Assembly (NCBI GenBank): GCA_018658605.1
Contig: JABHUV010000057.1
Location: forward strand, 1 to 14,373
Length of the DNA stretch: 14,373 bases
From: Planctomycetaceae bacterium
GTDB taxonomy: Bacteria > Planctomycetota > Planctomycetia > Pirellulales > Pirellulaceae
Reading direction: 5' to 3'
Shown: piece by piece, positions 7,916 through 14,111 of the stretch
Layout: each line of letters starts with the position of its first letter
How positions within the stretch are numbered: position 1 is the stretch's first letter
The notes under the pieces: generated by a model
What the model was told of the DNA's origin: nothing
Databases searched by the model: none
Seen by the model: the letters and a program-made list of their open reading frames with translations, nothing else
Made by a program: the position numbers and the translations under genes

Positions 7916-9058
7916 TCAGTTCCTCATATAAGCGATTCGCAGCATTCGAAATAGCGTTTCGTAACTCGAACGCCCTCCCGTCTCCGGCCTGCTAAACTGA
8001 AGTCCATGGTGCACCATAAAGTTCAATACTTCTCCTATTGTCTGACCGTCAAACACTTCGCCTCCGATAAGTTGCTCTCCACGATCCGTACGATGGACGA
8101 ACATCATAGCCGCGGCTTGCGATTCAATAAAGCGTTTGCCACTGTAGTAATCATCGAACGCACTAGGTATCGACCGTTCCACCGCAGGAATCGCGTTACT
8201 AAGGGATTGCCGCAACCGATCAAGGCTCCTATAGATAGTCTGCCACTGTTCATAACTTGGCGTTTTCGGATCCTCGTCTTTAATCGCGTTTAGAATAAGA
8301 TGGCGTGCGGCAATATAATCATCCGACGATTTTTGCAAAGCTGGCATAAAAAACACCGGCGGCAATTCCTGATGTCCCGAGTTAGTATTAACTAATGGTG
8401 TTCGAATTCTTTTACCGTCAATTCGTGTCGTGCTTTCAAGGTAAATTTCTTTCATTTGAGAAACAGACAAGTTTTGTTTGAAATTACTCCCGCCGAACAC
8501 ATCAGTGTTATTGAGTAATTCGTCGGTGTATAAACGATTGGTTAGCCGTACGAACATCCAGTTTAATCGGCCCGTGATGTCAAGTTGTTTTAGGACGTAT
8601 TCCGGCTGACCGGTAATCAAATCGTCCATTACTTTATCAGCCTTGGCATCACGTACGTGCATATTAGGATTTAATTCCCGTCTGTATTCCTTATTCATTC
8701 TTCGCAAATCAAAAAAAGCGGCAATGCGTTCAACATGGTATTTAACCGCGACGCGATCCGCTTCTATGTGTGCCAAGCGGGCGTGACCATTAATCAAATT
8801 TGCCCTAGCCGTAGATTCAAGTAAGTAACCAGCCGCAATACGATTAGCTGCAATGCCATGCAGATAGGTTGACCAAACAGTAGCGCCCCTGGAAGCGGGA
8901 AGAATGATGTTCGCTCGGTCTGGGATTGCGCGGTTACCGAACGGAAACTGCGGAGCACCATTCTGAGCGATTGCATTCCCGCAAAAAAACAATCCCATCG
9001 TGATTACACTAAGGAATCTAATCGAACTGCGAAGATTGGAAAATTTGTGTTTTTTCAT
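7916..9058 (-). CDS. Secreted or periplasmic protein of unknown function
   Basis: 380 aa when started at ATG 9056-9058; a GTG three codons upstream (9065-9067) is possible, but the ATG gives a classical signal peptide. That peptide has a Lys/Arg-rich start (MKKHKF), a hydrophobic core and an AIAQ end near residue 31, consistent with signal peptidase I cleavage. The mature part is mostly helical and polar. Residues about 60-130 contain Ala/Arg/His-rich amphipathic helices, including ARANLINGHARLAHIEADR, a pattern I associate with exported planctomycete proteins but cannot name as a family. I see no catalytic motif, metal-binding cluster, lipobox or further membrane segment. As the first gene of the probable operon it may be the exported partner of the two downstream membrane proteins. 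Export is well supported; function is unknown. Confidence 0.75.
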   Translation of the reverse strand: MKKHKFSNLRSSIRFLSVITMGLFFCGNAIAQNGAPQFPFGNRAIPDRANIILPASRGATVWSTYLHGIAANRIAAGYLLESTARANLINGHARLAHIEADRVAVKYHVERIAAFFDLRRMNKEYRRELNPNMHVRDAKADKVMDDLITGQPEYVLKQLDITGRLNWMFVRLTNRLYTDELLNNTDVFGGSNFKQNLSVSQMKEIYLESTTRIDGKRIRTPLVNTNSGHQELPPVFFMPALQKSSDDYIAARHLILNAIKDEDPKTPSYEQWQTIYRSLDRLRQSLSNAIPAVERSIPSAFDDYYSGKRFIESQAAAMMFVHRTDRGEQLIGGEVFDGQTIGEVLNFMVHHGLQFSRPETGGRSSYETLFRMLRIAYMRN

Positions 9059-9252
9059 GTCCGTCACGTTGTAGTCTACACCACTGCCAAAAAGTTAAAT
9101 CTAAACAACAACCCAAATACAATGATTGATGATTTATGCCGTAAGTATTATAGATAATCTCCAGTTTTTCACACACAGTGGCTTGCATAAAGAGGACAAT
9201 TAAAAGTGATTTAATAACACATTTTTCTGTACCTATCCATCAATTTTGCTTT
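9059..9252. promoter_or_regulatory. Divergent control region of the Hsp70 operon and the J-like gene
   Basis: This AT-rich spacer separates the operon start (-) from the divergent J-like gene (+), so it should carry promoters for both. It includes an 11-base palindrome (TGTAGTCTACA, 9070-9080) just upstream of the operon start, which could be an operator. For the - strand I see no convincing -35/-10 pair. Confidence 0.5.
9126..9154 (+). promoter_or_regulatory. Candidate sigma-70-type promoter for the J-like gene
   Basis: TTGATG (9126-9131) and TATAGA (9149-9154) are separated by 17 bases. Each matches four of six consensus bases. Transcription would start near 9161, upstream of both possible start codons of the following gene. 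The site was found by eye and the sequence is AT-rich, so a chance match is possible. Confidence 0.3.
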
Positions 9253-11139
9253 ATGAATTGTTACGAATTGTTAAATGTCTCACGTGTCGCAAGCACGCGG
9301 GAAATTAAAATAAACTATCGGCGGTTAATATCTAGCAATAACCTTACCGGTGAACAATTCGCTGTAATTGAAGACGCCTATGCTACGCTAAGCGACGACC
9401 AACTTCGACGAGCCTATGATGAGCAATTAGAAAACGAGAACTCTGCTCCCCAATTAGCAGTGCCGGTCGCTGAATCGTCCAACTTAGTCGATCTTCCAAC
9501 ACCCTCAGAAACGTCCGTTACCGACACCGGCATACAATCATCACCACCCCAGCATTCACGTAAACGTAAACGTCGTCGGCAGCGGGGACGCGCCCACGGT
9601 AATCCCGCACGCACTTTTATTTCATGTGTTGGAGCGGCATTAGCAGCTGGTCCAATTGCAATATTCATCCTTAAATTTGTTTTCGACAAAGATCCTCTAC
9701 ATCTTTGGCCGGAACCACCTAGTCCAGTTTCCGCACGACGACCCGTCGACCCCGGAAATATGCGTGTGCCCAAGTCAAAATCCACCACGTCAAACATCAA
9801 CAACCCAAACGATGGCCAACGTAATGGCAAACCACCCAGTACCGAACCGAAAAAAGCAACCAAACCTGCGACTCCCCAACTGCAAACCGAAGAGTCATCC
9901 AAAGCCAATATTCCAATGCCGCAAACAGCACCTAAAATTGCACGAGGCAGTAATAACCCGACACCGATTAACGGTACCGGCGCACCAATGCGCGACCAAC
10001 GGATTCCAGTCCCGACGACTAACCAGCTTGCCGGGCCCTTATCTCGTCTTGACAGGTTATATATTAACGAACTCAAAGAGTCGACGGATAACACAGCATT
10101 GGTTAGCCTTGCCAAAAAACTATTCATGAATGGCAAACTGGTACTAATACAAGATGCTAGTGGCGCAATAGTCCAAGCAAAAGGCGTTGAACGATACGCC
10201 CTGTATAAATATGCCTTGGCGATCACTATTAAATCCGGCGACGACAATCAACTTGCTCAAATTTGCGAGGCGCTCTCAACCGAGTATCAAATCGACGATT
10301 TCGAACTCAACAATGAAATTACACTTGCTGAGTTCGCGATTCTCTTGGATCGCTCAAAAGGAAAGATGCCCCAGTTTCTTGATGACTGGAAACTATTGTT
10401 TCAAGCGTCACTAACAAATTCACTGATATCGATAGACTTGGGCAACAAAACTGCCGCGATGGCACAGCTTGACTTAACACTTAAGATTGTCGCACAATTG
10501 AGACCGGAATTTTTCAGTAATCTGGTTGACCGAGAGCAACTTAACGACCTCTTGATCAAAATGTTTGACGAATGTTTATCAAATTCGGAACAACATATAC
10601 TAAATCTACATTTCGAGTTGGCTCAAAATGTGCTGCTAATTGCTAAAAGAATCGCGACAAATGGAGGCGGCAAAAATGAACTCTTAATAGTCGACAAACT
10701 TATCGCTAAAAACGCTCAATGCCTCCAGTTGCATAGGGCATATGAAGACGCGGTACTAAAATACGAAAAATCACCGGATGATCCAAAAACCAATAGTGCG
10801 ATAGCAATGTATACAATTTTAATTCTCAACAATTGGACGGACGGCCTGTTCTTTCTGGCAAGAGGCGAGGACACCACTTTGACAAATATCGCTAAAATAG
10901 ATAATCAAGCGATTGCTGCCGCGATAGCGCGCAATGTACCGGTAATTCCATCCGAGGAATTGAAACTAGCCGAACAATGGCGGAAATTGTACAAACCTAA
11001 CGATCTAGACGGTAACCGCAAGGAAATAATACTAGGTCGAACGAAATACTGGTACCAACAAACAATCCCTGATTTAGACCCCTTGGAAAAGCTCGAGACT
11101 GAAAAACTCCTCAAAGATCTTAACAACGTGGCTAAGTAG
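9253..11139 (+). CDS. Bitopic membrane protein with HPD-less J-like domain and planctomycete helical tail
   Basis: 628 aa from ATG 9253. The frame is open to a GTG at 9178, but the J-like domain begins exactly at this ATG (MNCYELLNV), so I prefer it although no Shine-Dalgarno is visible. Residues 1-60 follow the J-domain pattern: YELLNV, then helix II (STREIKINYRRLI), then helix III (FAVIEDAYATLSDDQLRRAYDE). The loop where HPD should lie reads SSNNLTG. A very basic stretch (RKRKRRRQRGR, about 103-113) precedes one membrane helix (about 122-144), predicting N-inside topology. A long Pro/Lys/Thr-rich linker follows. The C-terminal part (about 262-628) is helical and has elements I recognise from planctomycete membrane and secreted proteins: RYALYKYALAITIKSGD, NNWTDGLFFLARGED and KYWYQQTIPDLDPLEKLE. 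It may work with the divergently encoded Hsp70, but without HPD it should not stimulate ATPase in the classical way. Confidence 0.85.
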   Translation: MNCYELLNVSRVASTREIKINYRRLISSNNLTGEQFAVIEDAYATLSDDQLRRAYDEQLENENSAPQLAVPVAESSNLVDLPTPSETSVTDTGIQSSPPQHSRKRKRRRQRGRAHGNPARTFISCVGAALAAGPIAIFILKFVFDKDPLHLWPEPPSPVSARRPVDPGNMRVPKSKSTTSNINNPNDGQRNGKPPSTEPKKATKPATPQLQTEESSKANIPMPQTAPKIARGSNNPTPINGTGAPMRDQRIPVPTTNQLAGPLSRLDRLYINELKESTDNTALVSLAKKLFMNGKLVLIQDASGAIVQAKGVERYALYKYALAITIKSGDDNQLAQICEALSTEYQIDDFELNNEITLAEFAILLDRSKGKMPQFLDDWKLLFQASLTNSLISIDLGNKTAAMAQLDLTLKIVAQLRPEFFSNLVDREQLNDLLIKMFDECLSNSEQHILNLHFELAQNVLLIAKRIATNGGGKNELLIVDKLIAKNAQCLQLHRAYEDAVLKYEKSPDDPKTNSAIAMYTILILNNWTDGLFFLARGEDTTLTNIAKIDNQAIAAAIARNVPVIPSEELKLAEQWRKLYKPNDLDGNRKEIILGRTKYWYQQTIPDLDPLEKLETEKLLKDLNNVAK

Positions 11140-11269
11140 TATTTAGGGAATTACCGCATGTTGATTACTGGCTACAAAAACTCTCCCACACCACCACTCG
11201 GATCGCCGGAAAAGAAAATAGTCGGTTAGGCTCTGCTTGAGACGATTACGACGCATCCTTTTTTCTCTT

Positions 11270-11671
11270 CTATTCCTTAACTCGTTGGATCGATGAAACC
11301 TTAACGCCATCACCCCGAACAACCTCCGGTTGGTCAAGGCCCGTAGGCCTTGCTAAATCATTCTCCTCCTCCGTGGTGGGGTTCCATTTTTCACCAGGGT
11401 GCCAGACTCCTTGAATAACAACCTCTAACCCAACGAACCTTTGAAGAGTTTCCGCTGGAACTTCCTTTGTCGGGATCACAGGTGTTCCCCCAACCATGTA
11501 ATAATGGCCATGCCAAGCATGAGTACTTTGCACGTTTTCAGGAAAATGCTCTAACAACCCGCTTACCGTTTCCAGTCGACGAACTATATTCTTTTCTGTA
11601 ACCGGTTGCTCTCTATCGCATCCCCCGACCAAGCAACCAAGTAATACCAGTGACAATAATCGTTTTACCAT
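11270..11671 (-). CDS. Small predicted lipoprotein of unknown function
   Basis: 133 aa from ATG 11669-11671; a TTG seven codons upstream is less likely because GGAG (11682-11685) sits 10 bases before the ATG. The N-terminus is a lipoprotein signal peptide: MVKRLL, a Leu/Val core, then two possible lipobox cysteines, LLGC13 and VGGC18, the latter followed by Asp. The mature protein is short and polar. Its C-terminal half looks beta-rich (FVGLEVVIQGVW at 79-90 and GDGVKVSSIQRV at 120-131) and could be a small OB-like barrel, though that is weak. His-Ala-Trp-His-Gly-His (51-56) is a notable aromatic/His cluster. It converges on the J-like gene, with 130 bases between the two stops. I do not recognise the family. 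Confidence 0.65.
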   Translation of the reverse strand: MVKRLLSLVLLGCLVGGCDREQPVTEKNIVRRLETVSGLLEHFPENVQSTHAWHGHYYMVGGTPVIPTKEVPAETLQRFVGLEVVIQGVWHPGEKWNPTTEEENDLARPTGLDQPEVVRGDGVKVSSIQRVKE

Positions 11672-11681
11672 TTCAGGAATT

Positions 11682-11685
11682 CTCC
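11682..11685 (-). promoter_or_regulatory. Ribosome binding site of the lipoprotein gene
   Basis: GGAG on the - strand lies 10 bases before the ATG at 11671. It supports that start over the upstream TTG. Confidence 0.45.
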
Positions 11686-11711
11686 GTAACAAACAATCAT
11701 CTGCGAGGTGA

Positions 11712-11724
11712 TAACGCAGCGTTA
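11712..11724. promoter_or_regulatory. 13-base palindrome upstream of the lipoprotein gene
   Basis: TAACGC-A-GCGTTA is a perfect inverted repeat with a single central base, 40 bases upstream of the lipoprotein start. The position suits a dimeric repressor site or promoter-proximal operator. No partner copy was found in the window. Confidence 0.35.
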
Positions 11725-12081
11725 AACAAAAACATGCAACGATAAATGACTGTTTCCATCTACCGGAAGATCATTGCCTGTTGTATGACATTTTCATAAT
11801 CTAACACAAATAGGCTTCTCAAAATCGCAGGATTTATAAACCTATCATAATCCAAACTTCCTAAAACGATCACCCGCTTGCACTTTACGCAGGCGTCGAT
11901 TTACGGTTCGATTCCCTAATTACAGATACTTCACTCTCGACACACCTAGGGCTTCGCGATATCTTAGCTGTTGTTTCAATAATCGCCGTTGAGCCCATTC
12001 GGCAAACGCAACGGTATAAAAAACTCTTACAACTCGCGGAGTGAACGCCGTTGGCTCGCGACCCTATGTGGATAATATCAG

Positions 12082-12468
12082 ATGATTGCAATAGTAGACC
12101 CCAACGAATCACTCAATGTTTTGGGCGGTGTACTCCAATCGTGTAGCACTAATCCGTTGACGGGATTCCTTCGCGACGGTTGTTGTAACACTAATGGACA
12201 AGATCAAGGCTCGCACACCATTTGTGTGCAAATGACAACCGAGTTCCTTGAGTTTTCCAAGCTTGCTGGCAATGACCTTTCCACTCCCATCCCGGAATAC
12301 GATTTCCCCGGTCTCAAATGCGGAGATCGCTGGTGTCTCTGCGCTGCACGTTGGCAGCAGGCCTACGAGAACAATATGGCTCCACGCGTGGTTCTTGAGT
12401 CCACACACCAACGCGCCTTGGAAATCGTCTCGCTGGCCTCACTACGCGCCTTCGCTGTTGATCAGTAA
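12082..12468 (+). CDS. DUF2237 family protein
   Basis: 128 aa, from ATG 12082 to TAA 12466-12468; this is the usual full length for the family. DUF2237 proteins are small conserved bacterial proteins of unknown biochemical function. The sequence follows the family almost end to end: NVLGG (12-16), CSTNPLTGFLRDGCCNT (21-37), GSHTICVQMTTEFLEFSK (43-60), GNDLSTP (63-69), FPGLKCGDRWCLCAARW (75-91) and VVLESTHQRALE (103-114). Cysteines 21, 34, 35, 48, 85 and 87 lie in family-conserved motifs and could bind metal or be redox-active. Cys80 sits where I recall the family usually having Pro. The protein has no signal peptide and is probably cytosolic. No strong Shine-Dalgarno is seen. It stands alone between spacers, so context gives no clue to its role. 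Confidence 0.92.
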   Translation: MIAIVDPNESLNVLGGVLQSCSTNPLTGFLRDGCCNTNGQDQGSHTICVQMTTEFLEFSKLAGNDLSTPIPEYDFPGLKCGDRWCLCAARWQQAYENNMAPRVVLESTHQRALEIVSLASLRAFAVDQ

Positions 12469-12490
12469 GTTCCGTAATTTGCACCTTTGG

Positions 12491-12504
12491 AAAAGGATCC
12501 TTTT
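12491..12504 (+). terminator. 14-base perfect palindrome after DUF2237, possible weak terminator
   Basis: AAAAGGATCCTTTT reads the same on both strands and lies 22 bases after the DUF2237 stop. As RNA it would form a 5-bp stem with a GATC loop ending in four U's. The preceding CCTTTGGAAAAGG can form a competing small stem. The stem is short for an intrinsic terminator, so a protein-binding palindrome is an alternative. Confidence 0.3.
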
Positions 12505-12606
12505 GCGGACATCACGCCTGGAGTCGCCTGTTTCCATTCGACGATAAATTCGACCCCCACCAACCGCAGGCGATGCTTTTCTCTACTTGCTGACACCCCA
12601 TCGTGT

Positions 12607-12626
12607 GATAGGTCGGTTCACCTATC
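12607..12626. promoter_or_regulatory. 7-bp inverted repeat with 6-base loop, possible operator
   Basis: GATAGGT and ACCTATC flank the loop CGGTTC in a perfect inverted repeat. It lies about 235 bases upstream of the GH16 gene, with a TATAAT-like hexamer (about 12648-12653) just downstream. No T-run follows, so an operator or RNA hairpin is more plausible than a terminator. I found no matching -35 element. Confidence 0.3.
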
Positions 12627-12850
12627 GAATCAAATTCAATATTGATATAATCTGGCTTGCAACAATCGGTCCATTGTATTCGATTTTTCCATCAAACCAT
12701 GGCCCGTGTACGCTGCTTGAACGGTTTAGACTCGCCAACGACTCCCTTGGTAATAGCTCCGGAGCTCTTACCGACATCTAACCTTTTAGACACTGAACGA
12801 CTAAATTAACGCGTAAAATGGTGGAATTATCGCGGCATCCACGTTATTTC

Positions 12851-12854
12851 GGAG
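12851..12854 (+). promoter_or_regulatory. Ribosome binding site of the GH16 gene
   Basis: GGAG is 7 bases before the ATG at 12862. It is one of the few clear Shine-Dalgarno sequences in the window and fixes the GH16 start. Confidence 0.7.
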
Positions 12855-12861
12855 ATGAACA

Positions 12862-13671
12862 ATGCGGTACCTATTGATCATGATATTGTCTATAGTTTTC
12901 GTCCCTAGTCAGGCTGTGCTCCGAGCGGTTGACACATGGAAGCTGGTCTGGTCAGACGAATTCAACGAAGACAAACTGAATTATTCCAAGTGGGGCATCG
13001 AAGTTAACGCATTTGGCGGCGGAAATAGTGAACTGCAACTCTATACAGATCGTGAAAAGAATATCCGCGTAGACGACGGGCATTTAATCATCGAAGCTCA
13101 CCGCGATAATCCCAACATCGTTGGTATCGGTCGTGAGTATTCTTCGGGACGAATCAGAACTAAACACCGCGGTGATTGGAGATATGGTCGTTTTGTAATT
13201 CGCGCGAAGTTGCCCACAGGTCAGGGAATATGGCCAGCCATCTGGATGTTGCCGACAAATGAAAAGTATGGTGGGTGGGCGCTGAGTGGTGAAATCGACA
13301 TTATGGAATTTAACGGAGCTAAGCCCGATCATGTTTTAGGGACGTTGCATTTCGGTGACCAGTGGCCTAACAACCGGTCCAGTTCAGGGAAATATATCTT
13401 GCCCCAAGGGAATTTTGCGGATGACTTTCATATTTTTGCTCTAGAGTGGGAAAAAGAAGTCATGCGTTGGTATGTGGACGGTAAATTGTATCAGACAAAA
13501 ACAAAATGGGATTCAGAAGCTGCGCCCTTCCCTGCACCATTTGACCAACCCTTTCATCTCTTATTAAATCTTTCCGTTGGAGGGAAGTTTGTAGGGAATC
13601 CTGACGATACCACCGCCTTCCCCCAACAGTTTAAAATTGATTATGTACGTGTTTATCAGCAGAAGAATTAG
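12862..13671 (+). CDS. Secreted glycoside hydrolase family 16 (beta-glucanase/laminarinase type)
   Basis: 269 aa, a single GH16 domain plus signal peptide. GH16 enzymes cleave beta-1,3(4)-glucans or related polysaccharides with retention of configuration. Residues 1 to about 20 form a short signal peptide, followed by WKLVWSDEFN (26-35), the usual first strand. The catalytic motif GEIDIMEF is at 143-150: Glu144 as nucleophile, Asp146 assisting, Glu149 as acid/base, all present. GQGIWPAIWMLP (120-131), HIFALEWE (190-197) and the final FKIDYVRVYQ (257-266) match the family core. The EIDIME form without extra insertion fits laminarinase or lichenase-like members, but substrate cannot be fixed from sequence. 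The enzyme has no carbohydrate-binding module and appears monocistronic. It would degrade polysaccharide outside the cell or in the periplasm. Confidence 0.93.
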   Translation: MRYLLIMILSIVFVPSQAVLRAVDTWKLVWSDEFNEDKLNYSKWGIEVNAFGGGNSELQLYTDREKNIRVDDGHLIIEAHRDNPNIVGIGREYSSGRIRTKHRGDWRYGRFVIRAKLPTGQGIWPAIWMLPTNEKYGGWALSGEIDIMEFNGAKPDHVLGTLHFGDQWPNNRSSSGKYILPQGNFADDFHIFALEWEKEVMRWYVDGKLYQTKTKWDSEAAPFPAPFDQPFHLLLNLSVGGKFVGNPDDTTAFPQQFKIDYVRVYQQKN

Positions 13672-13692
13672 CGGTACCGGACTACTCAAACG

Positions 13693-13931
13693 CTACTTCA
13701 CAAGATCTTTCAATTTATCATTCATTGAACGCCCAAACGCCATTCAGTCGTCGCGCCGGCGGCAACTGCCACTGAAACATCTGACTCAGCAATCTCCTTG
13801 AGCTGAGCAGCTAGTTTAATTTTCCCCGGCCAGCCTTCATCAAACATTCATTCCCTACCACCAACATTCATGGTCGCTGTTATTTCTCCACAAATTCGAT
13901 CCCTGGGCAGTGGTTGGATTATAGCGTCCAT
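13693..13931 (-). pseudogene. Possible relic of a small gene with an internal stop and frameshift
   Basis: On the - strand an ATG at 13931, directly preceded by AGGAA, opens 27 codons (MDAIIQPLPRDRICGEITAT...) ending in TGA at 13848-13850. The same frame continues for 41 codons from ATG 13847 (MFDEGWPGKIKLAAQLKEIA...) to TGA at 13722-13724. A third piece in another frame (MAFGRSMNDKLKDLVK, 13693-13743) could be the original C-terminus. The protein-like composition across the stop suggests a decayed gene. I do not recognise the family, and a chance reading is possible because the pieces are short. Confidence 0.3.
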
Positions 13932-13997
13932 TTCCTATACTCGACCTGCAACATCAACTTGAGAATCACAAATATATCATAGTGCTCCAAACACATG

Positions 13998-14016
13998 GAT
14001 CATATCAAATATGATC
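13998..14016. terminator. 8-bp perfect inverted repeat downstream of the DUF1501 stop
   Basis: GATCATAT and ATATGATC are separated by CAA. The repeat lies about 95 bases after the stop of the right-hand DUF1501 gene (-). The stem is AT-rich and no long T-run follows on either strand, so termination is uncertain and a protein-binding site is equally possible. Confidence 0.3.
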
Positions 14017-14111
14017 TTTGCTGCCAGACAATTCCACATTGAGGCCACGCGTAAGAGACGCTCATCAGGAGCGTTCCATACGTTGATCGAGCTAAACACT
14101 TGGGGCGTGGT

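Larger units (their letters stand above)
11672..12081. other. Spacer between the lipoprotein and DUF2237 genes
   Basis: About 410 bases without a convincing gene. It should hold divergent promoters for the lipoprotein (-) and DUF2237 (+) genes. It contains the 13-base palindrome and a 7-bp hairpin (11875-11881 with 11889-11895, 7-base loop, one G-T pair) with no T-run. An open frame on the - strand (11885-12112) overlaps the DUF2237 start and has no recognisable product, so I do not call it. Confidence 0.5.
12469..12861. other. Spacer between the DUF2237 and GH16 genes
   Basis: About 390 bases without a supported gene. It holds the 14-base palindrome at its left end, a 7-bp hairpin in the middle and the GH16 ribosome binding site at its right end. 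Short open frames exist on both strands (for example 12587-12781, +), but none shows a recognisable domain or a Shine-Dalgarno. Confidence 0.5.
13672..14111. other. Spacer between the GH16 gene and the right-hand DUF1501 gene
   Basis: About 440 bases between two convergent stop codons. It contains the possible gene relic on the - strand and an AT-rich inverted repeat at 13998-14016. No intact gene is supported here. Confidence 0.5.

Noticed and set aside
9414..10247. 277-codon open frame on the - strand.
   Set aside because: It is antisense to the J-like gene, whose domains and linker are recognisable. The antisense translation shows no domain.
11143..11337. 64-codon Arg-rich open frame on the - strand.
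   Set aside because: It overlaps the end of the lipoprotein gene in another frame, has no ribosome binding site and no recognisable motif.
11870..11935. tRNA-like piece: GGTTCGATTCC resembles a T-loop, with a 7-base hairpin loop just upstream.
   Set aside because: The T-stem has a mismatch, the would-be anticodon loop lacks the conserved T before the anticodon, and no matching acceptor arm lies at the right distance.
12109..12411. 100-codon open frame on the - strand.
   Set aside because: It is antisense to the DUF2237 gene, which matches its family over the full length.
12587..12781. 64-codon open frame on the + strand in the spacer before GH16.
   Set aside because: It has no Shine-Dalgarno and no recognisable domain, and runs across the inverted repeat at 12607-12626. 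I treat it as chance.
13848..13850. TGA as a possible selenocysteine codon joining two small open frames.
   Set aside because: No recognisable selenoprotein motif or convincing SECIS-like hairpin is visible just downstream. Pseudogene decay or chance is simpler.
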